Under the pieces are notes generated by a model. That model saw only the letters and a list, made by a program, of their open reading frames with translations. It was not told where the DNA came from and searched no databases. Below, in pieces: positions 36,701 through 46,747 of a DNA stretch of 64,000 bases. Made by a program: the position numbers and the translations under genes. The DNA comes from Mimachlamys varia (lineage: Eukaryota > Mollusca > Bivalvia > Pectinida > Pectinidae), in assembly GCA_947623455.1 (NCBI GenBank), contig OX392527.1, forward strand, positions 33,596,201 through 33,660,200. Reading direction: 5' to 3'. Within the stretch, counting starts at the first letter, position 1. Each line of letters starts with the position of its first letter.

Positions 36701-39700
36701 ATTAGGTACGGCCATAGGTACGGTCTCCATATATACAGTTACCATTAGGTACGGCCATAGGTACGGTCTCCATACATACAGTTACCATTAGGTACGGCCA
36801 TAGGTACGGTCTCCATACATACAGTTACCATTAGGTACGGCCATAGGTACGGTCTCCATACATACAGTTACCATTAGGTACAGCCATAGGTACGGTCTCC
36901 AAAGATACAGTTACCATTATATACGGCTATAGGTACGGTCTCCATAGATACAGTTACCATTATATACGGCCATAGGTACGGTCTCCATACATACAGTTAC
37001 CATTAGGTACGGCCATAGGTACGGTCTCCAAAGATACAGTTACCATTATATACGGCCATAGGTACGGTCTCCATAGATACAGTTACCATTATATACGGCC
37101 ATAGGTACGGTCTCCATATATACAGTTACCATTAGGTACGGCCATAGGTACGGTCTCCATACATACAGTTACCATTAGGTACGGCCATAGGTACGGTCTC
37201 CAAAGATACAGTTACCATTAGGTACGGCCATAGGTACGGTCTCCAAAGATACAGTTACCATTATATACGGCCATAGGTACGGTCTCCATAGATACAGTTA
37301 CCATTAGGTACGGCCATAGGTACGGTCTCCATACATACAGTTACCATTAGGTACGGCCATAGGTACGGTCTCCAAAGATACAGTTACCATTATATACGGC
37401 CATAGGCACGGTCTCCATAGATACAGTTACCATTATATACGGCCATAGGTACGGTCTCCATACATACAGTTACCATTAGGTACGGCCATAGGTACGGTCT
37501 CCAAAGATACAGTTACCATTAGGTACGGTCCCCATAGATACAGCTACATTGTACCATTATATACGGCCATAGGTACGGTCTCCATACATACAGTTACCAT
37601 TAGGTACGGCCATAGGTACGGTCTCCATACATACAGTTACCATTAGGTACGGCCATAGGTACGGTCTCCAAAGATACAGTTACCATTATATACGGCCATA
37701 GGTACGGTCTCCATATATACAGTTACCATTAGGTACAGCCATAGGTACGGTCTCCATACATACAGTTACCATTAGGTACGGCCATAGGTACGGTCTCCAT
37801 ACATACAGTTACCATTAGGTACGGCCATAGGTACGGTCTCCATACATACAGTTACCATTAGGTACGGCCATAGGTACGGTCTCCATACATTCAGTTACCA
37901 TTATATACGGCCATAGGTACGGTCTCCAAAGATACAGTTACCATTATATACGGCCATAGGTACGGTCTCCATAGATACAGTTACCATTATATACGGCCAT
38001 AGGTACGGTCTCCATACATACAGTTACCATTAGGTACGGCCATAGGTACGGTCTCCATAAATACAGTTACCATTATATACGGTCCCCATAGATACAGTTA
38101 CATTGTACCATTATATGCGGTCATAGGTACGTTATCCAGTTATATACAGTTACCATTAGGTACGGCCATAGGTACGGTCTCCATAGATACAGTTACCATT
38201 AGGTACGGCCATAGGTACGGTCTCCATATATACAGTTACCATTAGGTACGGCCATAGGTACGGTCTCCATACATACAGTTACCATTAGGTACGGCCATAG
38301 GTACGGTCTCCATACATACAGTTACCATTAGGTACGGCCATAGGTACGGTCTCCAAAGATACAGTTACCATTATATACGGCCATAGGTACGGTCTCCATA
38401 GATACAGTTACCATTAGGTACGGCCATAGGTACGGTCTCCATACATACAGTTACCATTAGGTACGGCCATAGGTACGGTCTCCATAGATACAGCTACATT
38501 GTACCATTATATACGGCCATAGGTACGGTCTCCATACATACAGTTACCATTAGGTACGGCCATAGGTACGGTCTCCATACATACAGTTACCATTAGGTAC
38601 GGCCATAGGTACGGTCTCCATACATACAGTTACCATTATATACGGCCATAGGTACGGTCTCCAAAGATACAGTTACCATTATATACGGCCATAGGTACGG
38701 TCTCCATACATACAGTTACCATTAGGTACGGCCATAGGTACGGTCTCCATACATACAGTTACCATTAGGTACGGCCATAGGTACGGTCTCCATACATACA
38801 GTTACCATTATATACGGCCATAGGTACGGTCTCCATAGATACAGTTACCATTATATACGGCCATAGGTACGGTCTCCATACATACAGTTACCATTAGGTA
38901 CGGCCATAGGTACGGTCTCCATAAATACAGTTACCATTATATACGGTCCCCATAGATACAGCTACATTGTACCATTATATGCGGTCATAGGTACGTTATC
39001 CAGTTATATACAGTTACCATTAGGTACGGCCATAGGTACGGTCTCCATACATACAGTTACCATTAGGTACGGCCATAGGTACGGTCTCCATACATACAGT
39101 TACCATTAGGTACGGCCATAGGTACGGTCTCCATACATACAGTTACCATTAGGTACGGCCATAGGTACGGTCTCCATACATACAGTTACCATTAGGTACG
39201 GCCATAGGTACGGTCTCCATACATACAGTTACCATTAGGTACGGCCATAGGTACGGTCTCCATATATACAGTTACCATTAGGTACGGCCATAGGTACGGT
39301 CTCCATACATACAGTTACCATTAGGTACGGCCATAGGTACGGTCTCCATACATACAGTTACCATTAGGTACGGCCATAGGTACGGTCTCCATACATACAG
39401 TTACCATTAGGTACAGCCATAGGTACGGTCTCCAAAGATACAGTTACCATTATATACGGCTATAGGTACGGTCTCCATAGATACAGTTACCATTATATAC
39501 GGCCATAGGTACGGTCTCCATACATACAGTTACCATTAGGTACGGCCATAGGTACGGTCTCCAAAGATACAGTTACCATTATATACGGCCATAGGTACGG
39601 TCTCCATAGATACAGTTACCATTATATACGGCCATAGGTACGGTCTCCATATATACAGTTACCATTAGGTACGGCCATAGGTACGGTCTCCATACATACA

Positions 39701-42700
39701 GTTACCATTAGGTACGGCCATAGGTACGGTCTCCAAAGATACAGTTACCATTAGGTACGGCCATAGGTACGGTCTCCAAAGATACAGTTACCATTATATA
39801 CGGCCATAGGTACGGTCTCCATAGATACAGTTACCATTAGGTACGGCCATAGGTACGGTCTCCATACATACAGTTACCATTAGGTACGGCCATAGGTACG
39901 GTCTCCAAAGATACAGTTACCATTATATACGGCCATAGGCACGGTCTCCATAGATACAGTTACCATTATATACGGCCATAGGTACGGTCTCCATACATAC
40001 AGTTACCATTAGGTACGGCCATAGGTACGGTCTCCAAAGATACAGTTACCATTAGGTACGGTCCCCATAGATACAGCTACATTGTACCATTATATACGGC
40101 CATAGGTACGGTCTCCATACATACAGTTACCATTAGGTACGGCCATAGGTACGGTCTCCATACATACAGTTACCATTAGGTACGGCCATAGGTACGGTCT
40201 CCAAAGATACAGTTACCATTATATACGGCCATAGGTACGGTCTCCATATATACAGTTACCATTAGGTACAGCCATAGGTACGGTCTCCATACATACAGTT
40301 ACCATTAGGTACGGCCATAGGTACGGTCTCCATACATACAGTTACCATTAGGTACGGCCATAGGTACGGTCTCCATACATACAGTTACCATTAGGTACGG
40401 CCATAGGTACGGTCTCCATACATTCAGTTACCATTATATACGGCCATAGGTACGGTCTCCAAAGATACAGTTACCATTATATACGGCCATAGGTACGGTC
40501 TCCATAGATACAGTTACCATTATATACGGCCATAGGTACGGTCTCCATACATACAGTTACCATTAGGTACGGCCATAGGTACGGTCTCCATAAATACAGT
40601 TACCATTATATACGGTCCCCATAGATACAGTTACATTGTACCATTATATGCGGTCATAGGTACGTTATCCAGTTATATACAGTTACCATTAGGTACGGCC
40701 ATAGGTACGGTCTCCATAGATACAGTTACCATTAGGTACGGCCATAGGTACGGTCTCCATATATACAGTTACCATTAGGTACGGCCATAGGTACGGTCTC
40801 CATACATACAGTTACCATTAGGTACGGCCATAGGTACGGTCTCCATACATACAGTTACCATTAGGTACGGCCATAGGTACGGTCTCCAAAGATACAGTTA
40901 CCATTATATACGGCCATAGGTACGGTCTCCATAGATACAGTTACCATTAGGTACGGCCATAGGTACGGTCTCCATACATACAGTTACCATTAGGTACGGC
41001 CATAGGTACGGTCTCCAAAGATACAGTTACCATTATATACGGCCATAGGTACGGTCTCCATAGATACAGTTACCATTATATACGGCCATAAGTACGGTCT
41101 CCATACATACAGTTACCATTAGGTACGGCCATAGGTACGGTCTCCAAAGATACAGTTACCATTAGGTACGGTCCCCATAGATACAGCTACATTGAACCAT
41201 TAGGTACGGCCATAGGTACAGTCTCCATATATACAGTTACCATTAGGTACGGTCATAGGTACGGTCTCCAAAGATACAGTTACCATTGGGTACGGTCCCC
41301 ATAGATACAGCTACCTTGTACCATTATATGCGGTCATAGGTACGGTCCCCATAGATACAGCTACATTGTACCATTATATACGGCCATAGGTACGGTCTCC
41401 ATACATACAGTTACCATTAGGTACGGCCATAGGTACGGTCTCCATACATACAGTTACCATTAGGTACGGCCATAGGTACGGTCTCCATACATACAGTTAC
41501 CATTAGGTACGGCCATAGGTACGGTCTCCATACATACAGTTACCATTATATACGGCCATAGGTACGGTCTCCAAAGATACAGTTACCATTATATACGGCC
41601 ATAGGTACGGTCTCCATAGATACAGTTACCATTATATACGGCCATAGGTACGGTCTCCATACATACAGTTACCATTAGGTACGGCCATAGGTACGGTCTC
41701 CATAAATACAGTTACCATTATATACGGTCCCCATAGATACAGCTACATTGTACCATTATATGCGGTCATAGGTACGTTATCCAGTTATATACAGTTACCA
41801 TTAGGTACGGCCATAGGTACGGTCTCCATACATACAGTTACCATTAGGTACGGCCATAGGTACGGTCTCCATACATACAGTTACCATTAGGTACGGCCAT
41901 AGGTACGGTCTCCATACATACAGTTACCATTAGGTACGGCCATAGGTACGGTCTCCATACATACAGTTACCATTAGGTACGGCCATAGGTACGGTCTCCA
42001 TATATACAGTTACCATTAGGTACGGCCATAGGTACGGTCTCCATATATAAAGTTACCATTATATACGGCCATAGGTACGGTCTCCATACATACAGTTACC
42101 ATTAGGTACGGCCATAGGTACGGTCTCCATACATACAGTTACCATTAGGTACGGCCATAGGTACGGTCTCCATACATACAGTTACCATTAGGTACGGCCA
42201 TAGGTACGGTCTCCATACATTCAGTTACCATTATATACGGCCATAGGTACGGTCTCCAAAGATACAGTTACCATTATATACGGCCATAGGTACGGTCTCC
42301 ATAGATACAGTTACCATTATATACGGCCATAGGTACGGTCTCCATACATACAGTTACCATTAGGTACGGCCATAGGTACGGTCTCCATAAATACAGTTAC
42401 CATTATATACGGTCCCCATAGATACAGTTACATTGTACCATTATATGCGGTCATAGGTACGTTATCCAGTTATATACAGTTACCATTAGGTATGGCCATA
42501 GGTACGGTCTCCATAGATACAGTTACCATTAGGTACGGCCATAGGTACGGTCTCCATATATACAGTTACCATTAGGTACGGCCATAGGTACGGTCTCCAT
42601 ACATACAGTTACCATTAGGTACGGCCATAGGTACGGTCTCCATACATACAGTTACCATTAGGTACGGCCATAGGTACGGTCTCCAAAGATACAGTTACCA

Positions 42701-45700
42701 TTATATACGGCCATAGGTACGGTCTCCATAGATACAGTTACCATTAGGTACGGCCATAGGTACGGTCTCCATACATACAGTTACCATTAGGTACGGCCAT
42801 AGGTACGGTCTCCAAAGATACAGTTACCATTATATACGGCCATAGGTACGGTCTCCATAGATACAGTTACCATTATATACGGCCATAAGTACGGTCTCCA
42901 TACATACAGTTACCATTAGGTACGGCCATAGGTACGGTCTCCAAAGATACAGTTACCATTAGGTACGGTCCCCATAGATACAGCTACATTGAACCATTAG
43001 GTACGGCCATAGGTACAGTCTCCATATATACAGTTACCATTAGGTACGGTCATAGGTACGGTCTCCAAAGATACAGTTACCATTGGGTACGGTCCCCATA
43101 GATACAGCTACCTTGTACCATTATATGCGGTCATAGGTACGGTCCCCATAGATACAGCTACATTGTACCATTATATACGGCCATAGGTACGGTCTCCATA
43201 CATACAGTTACCATTAGGTACGGCCATAGGTACGGTCTCCATACATACAGTTACCATTAGGTACGGCCATAGGTACGGTCTCCATACATACAGTTACCAT
43301 TAGGTACGGCCATAGGTACGGTCTCCATACATACAGTTACCATTATATACGGCCATAGGTACGGTCTCCAAAGATACAGTTACCATTATATACGGCCATA
43401 GGTACGGTCTCCATAGATACAGTTACCATTATATACGGCCATAGGTACGGTCTCCATACATACAGTTACCATTAGGTACGGCCATAGGTACGGTCTCCAT
43501 AAATACAGTTACCATTATATACGGTCCCCATAGATACAGCTACATTGTACCATTATATGCGGTCATAGGTACGTTATCCAGTTATATACAGTTACCATTA
43601 GGTACGGCCATAGGTACGGTCTCCATACATACAGTTACCATTAGGTACGGCCATAGGTACGGTCTCCATACATACAGTTACCATTAGGTACGGCCATAGG
43701 TACGGTCTCCATACATACAGTTACCATTAGGTACGGCCATAGGTACGGTCTCCATACATACAGTTACCATTAGGTACGGCCATAGGTACGGTCTCCATAT
43801 ATACAGTTACCATTAGGTACGGCCATAGGTACGGTCTCCATATATAAAGTTACCATTATATACGGCCATAGGTACGGTCTCCATACATACAGTTACCATT
43901 AGGTACGGCCATAGGTACGGTCTCCATAGATACAGTTACCATTAGGTACGGCCATAGGTACGGTCTCCATATATACAGTTACCATTAGGTACGGCCATAG
44001 GTACGGTCTCCAGGTAATACAGTGGGATCGTGTTTGGTTCCGAAAGATCAACTACGAAGGCCAATGCCGCTAAAAATACATATCTTAGTCAAATTTTGGT
44101 TTCCAGAAGATAACTTCCGAATCAGAAAGGATTGCTGGAAATGGTTGAAATTTCATTCAGTGTTTGCTTATTAAGTAATACAGAGTTGAATTGAGTTTGG
44201 GTTCGAAAGATCCCCTACGGAGGTCAATATTGCTAACAAATACTTTTCGTATAATTATGGTTTCCACATGATAACTTCGGAAAGGATTGACGGTTTTATT
44301 TGGTTGAAACTTCGCACAATGTTATTTAATAAATTACATAGAAGTAATAGAATGGAAATCCAACAAAGGATAGAAGTTATTTATTTTTTTAGTACTCGGG
44401 CAAGGTTACTATTTTAAGGAAATAGTACTAATTTCTGATACTTGCATACCAAGTCAAAAACTCAAACAGAAAGGTCGCTGTCGCTGGCATAATGTTTTCA
44501 TCACCATATTCTCATTTGCTCAGCCTCATAAGACAATTAAGACGTTATTGTTTAAATGACACATCTGTTTATTGCTATTAAGGCCTTTGTTGCTTAGAAC
44601 ATTTAATTGACGGCAGGGGACGAGTGTCGACTGAATGTTTTATGGTATGTATGTAATAGATACATACTCTGAAAAACTAAACCGTCGCAGACGTTTCGGA
44701 ATCGTCGGAAAACGTTTGTGTCTCGGCATTTCTCGGCAGTGCTAGACTGTCTAACAAATGCCTAAAACAGGGTCGCGTGGGTTTCTTACGATGCCCACAC
44801 GCCTATAGAGCAGTGTCGTGTTGGTTTATTACGATGACCACACGCATATAGAGCAGTGTCGTGTTGGTTTATTACGATGCCCACACGCCTATAGAGCAGT
44901 GTCGTGTTGGTTTATTACGATGACCACACGCCTATAGAGAAGTGTCGTGTTGGTTTATTACGATGCCCACACGCCTATAGAGCAGTGTCGTGTTGGTTTA
45001 TTACGATGACCACACGCCTATAGAGCAGTGTCGTGTTGGTTTATTACGATGACCACACGCCTATAGAGCAGTGTCGTGTTGGTTTATTACGATGACCACA
45101 CGCCTATAGAGCAGTGTCGTGTTGGTTTATTACGATGCCCACACGCCTATAGAGCAGTGTCGTGTTGGTTTATTACGATGCCCACACGCCTATAGAGCAG
45201 TGTCGTGTTGGTTTATTACGATGCCCACACGCCTATAGAGCAGTGTCGTGTTGGTTTATTACGATGCCCACACGCCTATAGAGCAGTGTCGTGTTGGTTT
45301 ATTACGATGCCCACACGCCTATAGAGCAGTGTCGTGTTGGTTTATTACGATGACCACACGCCTATAGAGAAGTGTCGTGTTGGTTTATTACGATGCCCAC
45401 ACGCCTATAGAGCAGTGTCGTGTTGGTTTATTACGATGACCACACGCCTATAGAGCAGTGTCGTGTTGGTTTATTACGATGACCACACGCCTATAGAGCA
45501 GTGTCGTGTTGGTTTATTACGATGCCCACACGCCTATAGAGCAGTGTCGTGTTGGTTTATTACGATGCCCACACGCCTATAGAGCAGTGTCGTGTTGGTT
45601 TATTACGATGCCCACACGCCTATAGAGCAGTGTCGTGTTGGTTTATTACGATGCCCACACGCCTATAGAGCAGTGTCGTGTTGGTTTATTACGATGCCCA

Positions 45701-46469
45701 CACGCCTATAGAGCAGTGTCGTGTTGGTTTATTACGATGCCCACACGCCTATAGAGCAGTGTCGTGTTGGTTTATTACGATGCCCACACGCCTATAGAGC
45801 AGGTTCGTGTTGGTTTATTACGATGACCACACGCCTATAGAGTAGTGTCGTGTTGGTTTATTACGATGACCACACGCCTATAGAGCAGTGTCGTGTTGGT
45901 TTATTACGATGTCCACACGCCTATAGAGCAGTGTCGTGTTGGTTTATTACGATGCCCACACGCCTATAGAGCAGGTTCGTGTTGGTTTATTACGATGACC
46001 ACACGCCTATAGAGCAGTGTCGTGTTGGTTTATTACGATGCCCACACGCCTATAGAGCAGTGTCGTGTTGGTTTATTACGATGTCCACACGCCTATAGAG
46101 CAGTGTCGTGTTGGTTTATTACGATGCCCACACGCCTAAAGCATTGTCGCATGGGTTTCCGACGATGGCGTTAAAGATAGCTATCAGAATTGATGAAATG
46201 AGGCTGAATTAACATTGATACAATATCGAGTTAATTTGTCTAAATGTTTAGGGTACAACCAACCAGCATTTAATGATACCATTTCTTCCTCCCAGGTTGA
46301 GTACGACCCCACATCCATTGACGTCACAAGCGGAGTCGCCTTTAAAACCGTCTACGTCACATACACCATCGCCAGCGAGTCTACGCGCTATCAGAGTCGT
46401 GTGCCTCTCATCTTCACCGCCCTGCCCGTCACGGGTGAGGCCCTAGGACAGGAAATCTTCGGCAGATAA
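12696..46469 (+). CDS. six-exon gene for a secreted cysteine-patterned protein, clusterin-like (tentative)
   Basis: Joined exons 12696-12786, 13794-13938, 15357-15847, 18855-18938, 22455-22558 and 46296-46469 give 1089 nt, or 362 residues plus stop. All introns are GT/AG, with phases 1, 2, 1, 1 and 0. Residues 1-19/20 form a signal peptide (MTSLVRLAVLCVTVG...). N-glycosylation sequons are at N49 and N67. Residues 31-60 are helical and charged. Cys62, 73 and 76 are spaced x10 and x2; Cys251, 254 and 272 are spaced x2 and x17. Residues 80-243 are Gly/Ser/His-rich with amphipathic repeats and 13 His. A dibasic KR at 247-248 precedes the second Cys cluster. The mirrored Cys layout matches the C-x10-C-x2-C / C-x2-C core of clusterin, a secreted chaperone with antiparallel disulfides. 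Homology is not proven. The intron arrays are exceptional. Confidence 0.85.
12787..13793 (+). other. intron 1
   Basis: GTAAGT donor and TTCTGTTGCCCAG acceptor. It contains a GGT microsatellite at about 13207-13230 and the fourth 91-bp TTAA MITE at 13420-13510. Nothing else is seen. Confidence 0.8.
13420..13510 (+). mobile_element. 91-bp palindromic MITE, copy 4, in intron 1
   Basis: The left end TTGACTCATTCACACCTGTA and right end TTTCAGAGGTAAATGAGTTAA-type sequence are complementary. Length is exactly 91 bp, as in the other three copies. The right TTAA is intact and the left is TTGA. Confidence 0.75.
13794..13938 (+). CDS. exon 2: charged helix, sequons and first Cys cluster
   Basis: Encodes residues 31-78 plus two bases. 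A basic-hydrophobic helix (LVRKKLMLMIVHQV) is followed by an NET sequon (N49). Next comes Cys62, ten residues, Cys73, two residues and Cys76, with a second sequon at N67. The donor is AG/GTGGGT. Reading through the donor would hit a stop within three codons, which supports the splice. Confidence 0.88.
13939..15356 (+). other. intron 2
   Basis: AT-rich intron between GTGGGT and TTCAAATTTTAG. No embedded gene or strong repeat was seen. The open frame at 14759-14977 is not supported. Confidence 0.75.
15357..15847 (+). CDS. exon 3: Gly/His-rich amphipathic central region
   Basis: Encodes residues 79-242 plus one base of codon 243 and is the largest exon. A proline-bearing opening (TAPPPNVLGALLP) leads into a long series of amphipathic turns such as GDLGHGLESAVHGLES and SLGHEIEHAGSSVGHVIHNI. 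There are 13 His and no Cys. Base composition is clearly GC-richer than the introns. The donor is GGAA/GTGAGT. The pattern suggests lipid- or surface-binding amphipathic helices, possibly metal-binding through His, which is inference. Confidence 0.88.
15848..18854 (+). other. intron 3, ending in the 40-bp array
   Basis: The donor is GTGAGT at 15848 and the acceptor is TTTTGTAG at 18847-18854. The acceptor is the last of 41 near-identical copies in the tandem array beginning at about 17221. The 5' part (15848-16930) is AT-rich and featureless. A foldback sits at 16931-17065. Confidence 0.85.
16931..17065. repeat. foldback element in intron 3
   Basis: Arms of about 60 bp are near-complementary. 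The left contains GCTTTCGGTTG, ATAGGCAAT and TGGACAAAGGCAAAT. The right contains ATTTGCCTTTGTCCA, ATTGCCTAT and CAACTGAAAGC. The loop is AT/GC mixed near GAAGCGCGCTAAAGCTTC. It has no coding content and is probably a small MITE. It ends about 155 bp before the 40-bp array. Confidence 0.7.
17221..18866 (+). repeat. 40-bp minisatellite, 41 copies, spanning the exon 4 splice acceptor
   Basis: The unit contains GTAGGTATATTTGGTAATGT followed by GTTGTGCTGTACATTG and TTTT or TGTT. GTAG/GTATAT recurs exactly every 40 bp from 17251 to 18851; 17611 and 17691 have GCAG. The last copy is the true exon 4 acceptor and contributes the first bases of exon 4 (GTATATTTGGTAA). The first ~540 bp are heterogeneous. 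The remainder is homogenised, with alternating TTTT and TGTT units and hints of a 280-bp higher-order repeat. All three - strand frames are open only because 40 is not a multiple of 3 and the unit lacks antisense stops. Confidence 0.95.
18855..18938 (+). CDS. exon 4: dibasic site and second Cys cluster
   Basis: Encodes codon 243 (completed) to residue 270 plus one base. IFGKRSACPICNTLN carries K247-R248, a possible convertase site, and Cys251/Cys254. The donor is GATG/GTAAGT. Its first 13 bases come from the 40-bp repeat unit; divergence from the repeat starts at GGTAAGCG instead of GGTAATGT. The frame joins exon 3 and exon 5 perfectly. Confidence 0.85.
19035..19245 (-). mobile_element. retroelement 3' end, short 5'-truncated copy
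   Basis: Direct repeat of 20360-20570 at about 85% by eye, sharing GACCAGGTGTTCCGGAAGAG, AGTAAGCGTCT and GCCATGTAAATCTT. It lacks the coding part found next to the second copy. It matches a 3' UTR type I associate with molluscan non-LTR elements; that association is from memory and needs a database check. Confidence 0.6.
20345..20937 (-). mobile_element. retroelement C-terminal coding remnant plus 3' UTR
   Basis: The - strand frame 20635-20937 encodes a 100-residue remnant with PDFPFLDSNIP, then YGVNMSQLIRYSRACSKY and a C-terminal FYGRHLCLIEKY-type block. I recognise this as the C-terminus of a retroelement polyprotein common in molluscs and cnidarians; the exact clade is uncertain. Downstream on the same strand (20345-20634) is the 3' UTR shared with 19035-19245. 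This copy is 5'-truncated and sits antisense to the host gene inside intron 4. Confidence 0.6.
22455..22558 (+). CDS. exon 5: last Cys and basic helix
   Basis: Encodes codon 271 (completed) to residue 305. VCGSDELNRQRAAKALL begins with Cys272 and runs into a basic amphipathic helix ending AIVTK. The acceptor is TTTTATTTTCAG and the donor AAG/GTAAAT. It ends in phase 0, matching exon 6. Confidence 0.88.
22785..44011 (+). repeat. giant 43-bp minisatellite, about 490 copies
   Basis: The consensus unit reads TACCATTAGGTACGGCCATA then GGTACGGTCTCCATACATACAGT. It is itself built from two ~12-bp subrepeats (TTAGGTACGGCC and ATAGGTACGGTC). Frequent variants are ATTATATACGG, CTCCAAAGATACAG, GTCCCCATAGATACAGCTAC and a 45-bp unit with GGTACGTTATCCAGTTATA. 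Rare shared mutations recur at fixed offsets (about 3.09, 2.53 and 1.80 kb), showing higher-order duplication. The + strand has stops in all frames. Confidence 0.97.
44012..44335 (+). repeat. two-unit ~160-bp tandem repeat
   Basis: The segments starting near 44015 (AATACAGTGGGATCG) and 44176 (AATACAGAGTTGAATTG) share CGAAAGATC, ACGAAGGCCAAT/ACGGAGGTCAAT, GGTTTCCA, GATAACTTC and GAAAGGATTG in the same order. They are two diverged copies in tandem at the edge of the 43-bp array. Confidence 0.65.
44769..46167 (+). repeat. second 43-bp minisatellite, about 31 copies, unrelated sequence
   Basis: The unit is ACGCCTATAGAGCAGTGTCG followed by TGTTGGTTTATTACGATGCCCAC. Variants are GATGACCAC, GATGCCCAC, GATGTCCAC, AGAGAAGTG and GCAGGTTCG. 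Both ends finish in similar diverged units (GTCGCGTGGGTTTCTTACGA near 44772 and GTCGCATGGGTTTCCGACGA near 46145). It has the same 43-bp period as the larger array but no sequence similarity that I can see. It ends about 130 bp before exon 6. Confidence 0.95.
46296..46469 (+). CDS. exon 6: C-terminal domain and stop
   Basis: Encodes residues 306-362 and TAA. The sequence begins VEYDPTSIDVTSGVAFKTVY and continues with alternating hydrophobic residues through SRVPLIFTALPV, suggesting beta strands. The clusterin C-terminal region also has an SGV...VPV-type strand pair; similarity is suggestive only. The exon is GC-richer than its surroundings. The open frame extends upstream to 46215, but that part is intronic. 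Confidence 0.88.
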   Translation, partial: VEYDPTSIDVTSGVAFKTVYVTYTIASESTRYQSRVPLIFTALPVTGEALGQEIFGR

Positions 46470-46490
46470 ACTCTCTTAAAGTAGTAAACC

Positions 46491-46496
46491 AATAAA
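46491..46496 (+). terminator. polyadenylation signal AATAAA
   Basis: AATAAA lies 22 bp after the stop codon of exon 6, implying a very short 3' UTR (about 40-50 nt). Confidence 0.6.
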
Positions 46497-46747
46497 AATG
46501 TTACGTCTTATTACTGCTTCGTTCCTTATTTGCATATTCTTAACACATCGTAAAAATAGAAAATGTTTTTACGAAATAAGCAGGCTATTCTGATGGCTTG
46601 TTAATTCGTCGAATTGTTAATCTTGTTTTCAAAATATTAAAAAAAACCCCATGTATATGTCTATATAATGAAGTGCGTATTTCCCTCTGTTTAGGTATAA
46701 GCATACTGCTTACACTGAAATGCTTACTTTTGACTACCATGGAGGTT

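Larger units (their letters stand above)
22559..46295 (+). other. intron 5, 23.7 kb, mostly tandem arrays
   Basis: The donor is GTAAAT at 22559 and the acceptor ACCATTTCTTCCTCCCAG. About 95% of the intron is two minisatellites (22785-44011 and 44769-46167). Between them, 44012-44335 is a two-unit ~160-bp tandem repeat and 44336-44768 is unremarkable. No internal exon is visible. Confidence 0.85.

Noticed and set aside
22785..44011. CRISPR array
   Set aside because: Units are contiguous with no unique spacers, the setting is an intron-bearing animal gene, and no cas genes exist. It is a minisatellite.
46215..46295. Upstream part of the open frame containing exon 6, starting at an ATG
   Set aside because: A strong pyrimidine tract and CAG acceptor sit at 46281-46295, exon 5 ends in matching phase 0, and composition changes sharply at 46296.
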